From CAZJGG01 sp964545475 (GTDB lineage Bacteria > Bacillota > Clostridia > Lachnospirales > JAISER01), in assembly GCA_964545475.1 (NCBI GenBank), contig CAZJGG010000037.1, positions 1-30,826 on the forward strand: a stretch of DNA of 30,826 bases, given 5' to 3'. Each line of letters begins with the position of its first letter. Position 1 is the first letter of the stretch. The translations under genes were made by a program, and so were the position numbers. Below the pieces are notes generated by a model. It was not told the DNA's origin and searched no databases. It saw only the letters and a program-made list of their open reading frames with translations. This document shows positions 24,931-30,826 of this stretch, in pieces.

Positions 24931-26502
24931 TTAATCATCACCCTTGCCGAATTTTTTCTTGTATTCAATCGGTGAAATATGTTTATGCTTTTTAAAAAAA
25001 TGAGAAAAGTATGTTGTATTTTCGAAGCCCAATTTTTCAGATATTTCATAGATTTTCATGTCTGTGTTTCTTATATAATGCTCCGCCACTTCTATTTTCT
25101 TTGCACTGATATGGTTTATTATAGTGTCTCCTGTTTTTTCTTTAAAAATTCTGCTTAAATAGCTGGGGTTAACACCAAGAGAATCTGCAAGTTCTGATAC
25201 AAACATATGGTCAAAGATGTTGTTTTCAATAAGGTCAAGGCATTCCGAAACAATCATCTCTCTTTTATTGGTTGCCTTTACTGCCACATCTATGGACTTA
25301 GATATAGCTTCCTGAATAATGCTTTCATACTGACCGAAATGAAAGCAAGAGTTTACTATATGTAAAGCATCTGTTTCTCCCTTAAAAATAACTGACAGTG
25401 AAACACCTGCATCACCCACAAGCTTTTTAGCACAATTTATAATAGCTATGCTGTTTTGCTTTACGCTGTAAGGTGGGATTGTATTAGTAATTTGCAAGCT
25501 GCATAATTTTTTAAAATTAGTAAGTGCTTCCTCTTTACTGCCTGTTTGCATAAGCAAGCAAAGCTTGTCTGTAAGTTGTCCTTGTTTTTTTAATAAATCC
25601 TTACTTACTTTTTGTTTAGCTTCGTCGTAAAAGTTAAAAACACTTTCCGTTTTGTAAAACAACCCGCTTGACGCAATTTGCGCCTGTTCAAATGCCAATT
25701 TAAAATCCGTAAGGCTAAAAAACCGCTGACTAATGCCTATGCAAACCTCAAGCTTCATAAAATACTGCACAGTATTACAAATATCAATGCAACGGCGTTC
25801 AATAAATTTCTCGTAATCATCTCCTGCGCAATTAATTATAACGCAAAAATTATTTCTTCTTATTGAAACTATAAAAGGTTGACTTTCGCTGAACTCCATT
25901 TTAAAAAAATTAACAAGGCTTTTGTTTATTTTGTTTTTACGTTCTAATGATATATTATCATCTACTCGGAAGTTTAAACTGACTACTATATATTTAAACA
26001 GGGAAATCTCAAGGCTTTTGGCTTTAAGCTGTATTTCATCATTATCATACAGTGAACCATCTACCAGTGACTTAAAGAAGTTCTCAATTGCCCCTTCCTT
26101 ATTGTCCTTATTCTCCGTTACCTGCTCTGACAAAATAGCCTGTTTTGCACGCTCTATGGCTACAAGCAGCTCGTCAAAACTGCCTGTCTTTGTTACATAA
26201 TCCACGACACCATATTGCAAAGCTGACTGAGCATAGGAAAAATCCGCATACGCCGTCAAAATAATAATTTTAATCGGTAACGAATTTTCGTGGATATACT
26301 TTGATATTTCTATACCTGTCATATCTGCCATTTTTATGTCAGTAATTAAAATATCGGGGTTAGTTTTGCCTATGTTGTCAATAACCTCTTTACCCGATGA
26401 AGCAACATAAACAAGCTGGCAGTCTATGTCCTCCCAGTTAGTAAGCATTTGTAGCGCTTTTCTTACAATTGGTTCATCGTCAGCAACCATAACACGAAAC
26501 AT
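24931..26502 (-). CDS. YesN-type response regulator, AraC-family DNA binding
   Basis: The protein has an N-terminal receiver domain with the acidic pair DD in MVADDEPIVRKAL, phospho-acceptor Asp in ILITDIKM (Asp55 from my start) and Lys in YVTKTG. A central linker of about 250 residues follows, then a C-terminal AraC helix-turn-helix pair (VSELADSLGVNPSYLSRIF and IYEISEKLGFENTTYFSHFF). It would activate transcription of sugar genes when phosphorylated by the kinase encoded upstream. I start at MFRVMVADDE (26502), the usual beginning of this family, rather than the ATG at 26553, whose first codons lie inside a palindrome. It is translationally joined to the downstream lipoprotein gene. Confidence 0.92.
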   Translation of the reverse strand: MFRVMVADDEPIVRKALQMLTNWEDIDCQLVYVASSGKEVIDNIGKTNPDILITDIKMADMTGIEISKYIHENSLPIKIIILTAYADFSYAQSALQYGVVDYVTKTGSFDELLVAIERAKQAILSEQVTENKDNKEGAIENFFKSLVDGSLYDNDEIQLKAKSLEISLFKYIVVSLNFRVDDNISLERKNKINKSLVNFFKMEFSESQPFIVSIRRNNFCVIINCAGDDYEKFIERRCIDICNTVQYFMKLEVCIGISQRFFSLTDFKLAFEQAQIASSGLFYKTESVFNFYDEAKQKVSKDLLKKQGQLTDKLCLLMQTGSKEEALTNFKKLCSLQITNTIPPYSVKQNSIAIINCAKKLVGDAGVSLSVIFKGETDALHIVNSCFHFGQYESIIQEAISKSIDVAVKATNKREMIVSECLDLIENNIFDHMFVSELADSLGVNPSYLSRIFKEKTGDTIINHISAKKIEVAEHYIRNTDMKIYEISEKLGFENTTYFSHFFKKHKHISPIEYKKKFGKGDD

Positions 26503-26537
26503 TGAATCCACACCACCTTCAACAGTCAGAAAACCTT

Positions 26538-26601
26538 TATACTCCTTAACCATATAAAATTTGCCCCAAGGCAGTGCTATTTTATGTGGTTAAGGAGTAT
26601 A
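26538..26601. promoter_or_regulatory. 64-base palindrome across the kinase/regulator junction
   Basis: Two 23-base arms (outer part TATACTCCTTAACCA and its complement) match at 22 of 23 positions around an 18-base centre that itself holds TGCC/GGCA. The structure includes the last codons and stop of the kinase gene and ends before the preferred start of the regulator gene. No U run follows it, so it is not a plain terminator; an RNA-processing or translation-control role is possible. Confidence 0.6.
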
Positions 26602-28413
26602 GGAGCATTGATTACCGCCATTCTTTTCTTGTTGTATGTATCTGTCATAGGGTATATTTACTGTAACAGTACTGCCCTTGCCAGCCTCTGAAAAGATAAC
26701 TATACCATATTTTTCACCATACATTATTTTTATAATATCATTTGCATTATTTAATGCAATACGGTTGTGACCAAGCTTACAGCTTTTCCCTCGTATAGGA
26801 AGCGAAACGTATCCGTTTTCGTCAGCCATGTCAAACCCTATGCCGTTGTCCTTAACAGATATAATAACGTCATTATCCTCACGCTTTATGCTGACCATTA
26901 TGCTACATATGCCGGCCTTTGCCTCAATGCCATGTACAACAGCATTTTCGACAATAAGCTGCATACATAGCTTGGGCATCAGTGCATAAATTACACTTTC
27001 ATCGTCCATATCAAGGCTAAAACTAAGCCTGTCACCGTATCTATAGCGCTGAAGATTAAGATAATACTCAACATATTTAAGCTCGTCGCTTATTAATATT
27101 TTATCCTCATTGCGTCTAAATATTGTAGCTTGAATAAGACGAGAAAAAGAGGTTAAAATATCCGCCGTTTCATCATCTCCGTTAAGCTTAACATTTAATG
27201 CAATGGTGTTTAGCACATTAAACATGAAATGAGGGTTCATCTGGGATTGCATAAACCTAAGCTCTTCTTCCCTTATTATAAGCTGTTTTTCATAAACCTC
27301 TTTTACTAGATGGTCAATATGGTCTGTCATAGAGTTAAACGCCTTGCTTATGTCGTCAAACTCTAAAACTTGATACTCCGGCAGCTTTGTACCGAATATT
27401 CCTTGACCTACAAGGCTGATTTTAGCCGAAAGCTCGCCCAGCGGCTTTGTAAGCTTATACGTTGTAAGCAGGATAAAGGAAGAACTTATTATAATAATAA
27501 CTATAACCCATATTGCATAATTTTTAATAGAAGAATACAAAAGCAGGTTTACCTGATTTTTAGGTACCGCCACAACAGAGCGTAAATTCATAGACAAGTC
27601 AGTATAGTCTATGATGTATTCATGCTCATTATCGCCGATACCGCTATGCAAAAGCCATTCTGTTTCCTTAGGCAATACATTTTCGGGTATATTTGTTGCA
27701 ATAACATTTTTAGCCTTGTCGCTTATAATCCACTTTGTACCTTGATATTGCTGACTCTGTTTCATAACTTCATTTATTGAATCGTGAGAGACAGCAAATA
27801 CAAGCGTTCCCATCTGTGTCATAAAATTATCAAAAAAGTCCCAACATAAATAAATATACCCATCTTTATTTATAAACATATAATCAAGACTATCTGGCTT
27901 TCTAAGCTTTTTTGCCATGTTAAAGTCTTTGTAAATGCCCAGCATATATTCTTTTTGCCTTGTTGCCTCGTCGCTTGTAAGCGGATAATAGCAGACGTTA
28001 AAATCAATCCCGTTATTATCAAATAAATAAAGCCTTTCAAGAAACGGCTTGCCGCTTTCTAAAATATTGCTGTTTGTATAAAGGTCTGTGCGCAACAAAA
28101 AGCCATTCTGAGCCGACGAAAGAATGGCTTCTGTAGGCTCATTTGTGTTAACTTGCCTCAGATACTTAATTAAATTAGGATCGTTCCTCAATGTAATAAC
28201 TATATTTTCAAGTACATTGGTTCTTAAAAACAAATCTGTTGCCGTTTTTTGCTGGTAATACTCTATCTCGGTGCTGATAAAGTTATTCATTATAAACTTA
28301 GTAGAAAAAAACATTATAAAACCGCACAAAAGCAAGGATACAACGCTTATCAGCAAATGCAGCCTGCCTAGTATATCTCGTATTGAAAACCGTTTGTTTT
28401 TTGTAGGCTTCAA
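26590..28413 (-). CDS. YesM-type sensor histidine kinase
   Basis: This 607-residue membrane kinase has TM1 at residues 18-42, an extracellular sensor region at about 43-296, TM2 at 299-320, HAMP at about 322-373, the His_kinase domain with QMNPHFMFNVLN (phospho-acceptor His395), and an ATPase domain with N-box QLIVENAVVHG, DNGIGFDM and GHNRIALNNA. It would phosphorylate the YesN-type regulator encoded 87 nt downstream of it. The start is a TTG preceded by AGGATGAG; no in-frame ATG fits. The ligand is unknown; the large outer domain could sense a sugar or contact a binding protein. It belongs to the class common beside CUT1 transporters in Firmicutes. Confidence 0.92.
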   Translation of the reverse strand: MKPTKNKRFSIRDILGRLHLLISVVSLLLCGFIMFFSTKFIMNNFISTEIEYYQQKTATDLFLRTNVLENIVITLRNDPNLIKYLRQVNTNEPTEAILSSAQNGFLLRTDLYTNSNILESGKPFLERLYLFDNNGIDFNVCYYPLTSDEATRQKEYMLGIYKDFNMAKKLRKPDSLDYMFINKDGYIYLCWDFFDNFMTQMGTLVFAVSHDSINEVMKQSQQYQGTKWIISDKAKNVIATNIPENVLPKETEWLLHSGIGDNEHEYIIDYTDLSMNLRSVVAVPKNQVNLLLYSSIKNYAIWVIVIIIISSSFILLTTYKLTKPLGELSAKISLVGQGIFGTKLPEYQVLEFDDISKAFNSMTDHIDHLVKEVYEKQLIIREEELRFMQSQMNPHFMFNVLNTIALNVKLNGDDETADILTSFSRLIQATIFRRNEDKILISDELKYVEYYLNLQRYRYGDRLSFSLDMDDESVIYALMPKLCMQLIVENAVVHGIEAKAGICSIMVSIKREDNDVIISVKDNGIGFDMADENGYVSLPIRGKSCKLGHNRIALNNANDIIKIMYGEKYGIVIFSEAGKGSTVTVNIPYDRYIQQEKNGGNQCSYTP

Positions 28414-28472
28414 ATAAACTCATCCTGCCTTTGTGGATATAAAGTTTAAGGGCTTGTTCAGAAAAACAGGCT

Positions 28473-29414
28473 CTAACTGTTTTTCAACATTCTTTCAACA
28501 TTTACTATGCTCATTTCCGAAGTAATTCCACCCATATTCATTACGCTTAATGCACCGCAAGCGTTGGCGTATTCCATGCATTTTTCTATACAAAACCCAT
28601 TAACAAAGCCATAAATAAAGCCTGCATTAAAAGAATCCCCTGCGCCTGTAGTATCAACAACGCTAACGTTTTCTATTGCACTTACGGAATACTCCAAGCC
28701 TTTTGAAACGCAGTAAGCACCCCTCGAACCTTTCTTTACTACTACATTTGCACACAAGTCAGCCAGTTTCCTTGCAGCTTCTTCGGGCGTTTCCGCTTTG
28801 CTTATTTTAATAGCTTCAACTTCATTTGGAAGAAACAAGTCCGCAAAAGGAAGTACGTCTAATATTCCGCTATCCCATGTATTCATAATATCCCAACCGG
28901 CATCAAGTGATGTCGTTGCGCCGTACTCGTGAGCCTTTTTAAATATGTAAACCAAATCCTTTTGCAGTGATGTTTGGAGAAAAAAAGAGCCTATATGAAT
29001 ATGCCGGGCATTTGCCAGTATGTCAATACTAAAATCCCTAAGGGAAAAACCTGCCATAGCCCCTTGCACTGTAACAAGCGCCCTGTCACCATTCCAGTTT
29101 AAGGAGACGGTCATTCCCGTTTTGGCATTACTATCTACAATGCAATTGCCTGTGTTGATACCGTGCCTGTTTAATTCTTCAAGCACAAATGTGCCTGTGT
29201 CATCACTGCCAACCTTACCGCAAAACCCTGTCTTTAAACCAAGCGCCGACAAATTTCCTATGCAGATGGCAGTGGATGAGCCTAGTGAACGCTTATATTC
29301 GTCTGCCAAAACTTCCTTGTCTAAGGTGGGTGGTTCGGCAAGTCCTGTCAATATTAAATCGGCGTTAAGCTCCCCTATGCCCAAAACATCAAACCGCTTT
29401 TTATCATTAATCAT
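28473..29414 (-). CDS. PfkB-family sugar kinase
   Basis: This 313-residue ribokinase-fold enzyme has the N-terminal substrate motif GIGELNADLILTG (residues 12-24), a glycine-rich region at 62-73 and the C-terminal signature DTTGAGDSFNAGF with catalytic Asp260. It phosphorylates a sugar or nucleoside with ATP in the cytoplasm; the substrate is not readable from the sequence. Its ATG overlaps the stop of the GH4 gene (ATGA), so the two are coupled, which suggests it handles a monosaccharide from the imported glycan. The stop TAG is immediately followed by AGCCTG, a terminus-like sequence (TTA-GAGCCTG) as at other gene ends here. The kinase gene cluster follows after 59 nt. Confidence 0.9.
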   Translation of the reverse strand: MINDKKRFDVLGIGELNADLILTGLAEPPTLDKEVLADEYKRSLGSSTAICIGNLSALGLKTGFCGKVGSDDTGTFVLEELNRHGINTGNCIVDSNAKTGMTVSLNWNGDRALVTVQGAMAGFSLRDFSIDILANARHIHIGSFFLQTSLQKDLVYIFKKAHEYGATTSLDAGWDIMNTWDSGILDVLPFADLFLPNEVEAIKISKAETPEEAARKLADLCANVVVKKGSRGAYCVSKGLEYSVSAIENVSVVDTTGAGDSFNAGFIYGFVNGFCIEKCMEYANACGALSVMNMGGITSEMSIVNVERMLKNS

Positions 29415-30739
29415 AAAAGCGCCCCCATATAATGGCTTAAAAAGGCTTCATTTTGCTTAAACATATCCTTTGTCATGGCTTTTATTTCACTCATGGAAAT
29501 CACGCTGGACGTTAGTGGGTCAAAAAGTATAGCTTGGAATATTTTCCAAGGGTCGCCTTCTATCGCACCTTTTATAGCTAACTCTTCACAACGTGATGAA
29601 GTGTTAATCATAACCGCCAAGTTATCCGGCAAATTGCCTACCTTAAACGGGCGTATGCCTTTTGGAGATACCATTACAGGCACTTCGACACAAGCCCCGT
29701 AAGGCAAATTATCAATAATACCGTAGTTTGGCACATTTCCATTAAATTCGTAACATTCACCGTCGCCATAAAGGGCGTTAAGTATCCCAGCGGCATATTC
29801 CTCGCCCTTGTTCAAATCGATTTTATCGGCAGAGAGAACTTCATTAAACTGCTTCTCCCACGTATGTTCCTTCTCTTCGTATTCCTTTAAAATAAAAGCA
29901 TGATGCCCAGGATTCCAGCCTGTGCCGTTTGTACAATATTTTTCAATCAAGTCTTGTCTTTTTCTAAACCACGGATTATATTCGGAATTATGCCCCGATG
30001 ATTCCGTTGGGTAATAGTCCAAATTAATAAACATCTCGTTACGTACCTGTTCCTGATTGTATATATCTTGGTTATCCATAACCAGTTGCTTTATCTGTGG
30101 GTAAACATCAATACCTTTGTGCTTAAAATCAAGATAAAATGCCTGATGATTAATACCGGCACATGTATAGGTTACCTCATCTTCTTTTAAGCCCAACCAG
30201 CTTGCTAAAAGGCGTGCTGTACCTTGAACACTGTGGCATAACCCCGTAACCTGAACTTTTGTTTGCCGCTGTAAATATCCGCACAACAGCGCCATAGGGT
30301 TTGTATAATTAATAACTACTGCATTAGGGCAGTATACTTCAATGTCTTTTATGATGTCAAGCATAACGGGCGCTGTCCTTAAAAAACGGAATATCCCGGA
30401 CGGACCTCTTGTATCCCCCACACATATATCAATGCCGTAAGCCTTTGGTATTTCTATGTCATGCCGCCAAACGTCCACTCCGCCTTGCAAAATGGTTATC
30501 AAAACGCCGCAAGCGCCCTCAAGTGCCTCTTTGCGGTTTGTAGTTGCCGTAACGGTAGCTTTATATTTGCCGAAGCTTATAAGCTTTTCTACTGCTTTTT
30601 TGGCATAATTCAAGCGTCCCTCGTGTATATCCATAAGGCATATTTCTGCATCGTTAAAGCTTTTATATGTTAATATATCCCTTACCAGCCCTTGAGTAAA
30701 ACCCAATGAACCGGCTCCTATAAAGGTTATCTTTTTCAT
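29411..30739 (-). CDS. melA: GH4 alpha-galactosidase, MelA type
   Basis: The product has 442 residues from the start used here. GH4 enzymes need NAD and Mn2+ and cleave by an oxidation-elimination route. The N-terminal NAD motif is KKITFIGAGSLGF; NYTNPMALL, LCHSVQG (Mn ligand Cys168) and CAGINHQAFYLDF (Mn ligand His198) follow. TESSGHNSEYNPWF and IDNLPYGACVEVPV match E. coli MelA closely, which favours alpha-galactosidase over glucosidase or galacturonidase branches. It is cytoplasmic. The start at 30739 follows GGAGG by 6 nt; an upstream ATG at 30760 lacks a site. It is the first visible gene of the locus, 35 nt from a miniature transposable element. Its role is probably removal of alpha-galactose from imported oligosaccharide. 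Confidence 0.92.
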   Translation of the reverse strand: MKKITFIGAGSLGFTQGLVRDILTYKSFNDAEICLMDIHEGRLNYAKKAVEKLISFGKYKATVTATTNRKEALEGACGVLITILQGGVDVWRHDIEIPKAYGIDICVGDTRGPSGIFRFLRTAPVMLDIIKDIEVYCPNAVVINYTNPMALLCGYLQRQTKVQVTGLCHSVQGTARLLASWLGLKEDEVTYTCAGINHQAFYLDFKHKGIDVYPQIKQLVMDNQDIYNQEQVRNEMFINLDYYPTESSGHNSEYNPWFRKRQDLIEKYCTNGTGWNPGHHAFILKEYEEKEHTWEKQFNEVLSADKIDLNKGEEYAAGILNALYGDGECYEFNGNVPNYGIIDNLPYGACVEVPVMVSPKGIRPFKVGNLPDNLAVMINTSSRCEELAIKGAIEGDPWKIFQAILFDPLTSSVISMSEIKAMTKDMFKQNEAFLSHYMGALL

Positions 30740-30774
30740 CCTATTCCTCCGCTTCTGCACACTTGCAAATGTTA

Positions 30775-30826
30775 GAACCTGTATTCAATAAGCTGTTACC
30801 CGCCTTTGAAAGCGATTATTCCGCCA
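30775..30826. mobile_element. Second MITE-like copy, cut by the window end
   Basis: All 52 bases match the reverse complement of the right end of the element at 8521-8671 without a difference, starting GAACCTGTATTCAATAAGC and preceded by TTA, the same TNA-type flank. Orientation is inverted relative to the first copy. Only one end is visible, so completeness is unknown. Confidence 0.85.

Noticed and set aside
28451..28478. Weak hairpin after the PfkB gene as a terminator
   Set aside because: The stem has a mismatch and no U run follows; the kinase gene starts 59 nt later in the same direction, so the operon probably continues.
8520..30826. Inverted element copies as ends of a 22-kb composite transposon
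   Set aside because: The second copy is cut by the window, target flanks differ (TAA versus TTA in the same reading), and the enclosed DNA includes chemotaxis genes in a different operon. Two independent insertions are simpler.

Overview
The window looks like a low-GC, anaerobic, motile Firmicute of the class Clostridia, most likely Lachnospiraceae-like. This rests on AT-rich DNA with strong GGAGG ribosome sites, a Clostridia-type rubrerythrin, a sigma-28-driven flagellin, SLH-anchored surface enzymes and YesM/YesN two-component regulators. The placement is inferred from family resemblance only.

Layout. (1) 1-1586, minus strand: sfsA with its terminator, a GC-rich palindromic repeat, and a rubrerythrin gene carrying an in-frame stop at codon 4. 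(2) 1625-7384, minus strand: a late flagellar operon of flagellin, a large FliK-like protein, a 35-codon ORF and FliS, behind a good sigma-28 promoter. (3) 7522-11917, plus strand: a DUF4380 protein whose last codons and stop come from an inserted 151-bp miniature transposon, then a chemoreceptor, a HExxH/CxxC protein of the SprA-related type and a TSCPD protein, closed by a terminator. (4) 12013-30739, minus strand: one co-directional sugar-utilisation locus. In transcription order it holds GH4 alpha-galactosidase, PfkB kinase, YesM-type histidine kinase, YesN-type response regulator, a first solute-binding lipoprotein, a second solute-binding lipoprotein, two permeases, GH29 alpha-fucosidase, and a 2279-residue SLH-anchored surface protein with three F5/8C (CBM32-like) domains, a beta-propeller and a GH98 domain. 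(5) 30775-30826: the start of a second copy of the miniature element, 35 nt upstream of the GH4 start.

How the locus may work (inference). GH98 enzymes cut endo at galactose in blood-group A/B or Lewis Y glycans and release a short fucosylated oligosaccharide. The binding protein and permeases would import it, with the ATPase encoded elsewhere. Cytoplasmic GH29 would remove fucose and GH4 MelA would remove alpha-galactose, which is the residue that defines the B antigen. The enzyme set therefore suggests a dedicated blood-group-B (alpha-Gal, fucosylated) glycan system in a Firmicute, sensed by the two-component pair and perhaps by the binding protein coupled to it.

Non-coding features of note are the twin miniature elements, short terminus-like sequences at several gene ends, a leader hairpin that buries a ribosome-binding site, a palindrome across the kinase/regulator junction, and a nine-G ribosome-binding tract. 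No intergenic stretch exceeds 300 bases. No tRNA, rRNA, CRISPR array or transposase gene was seen.
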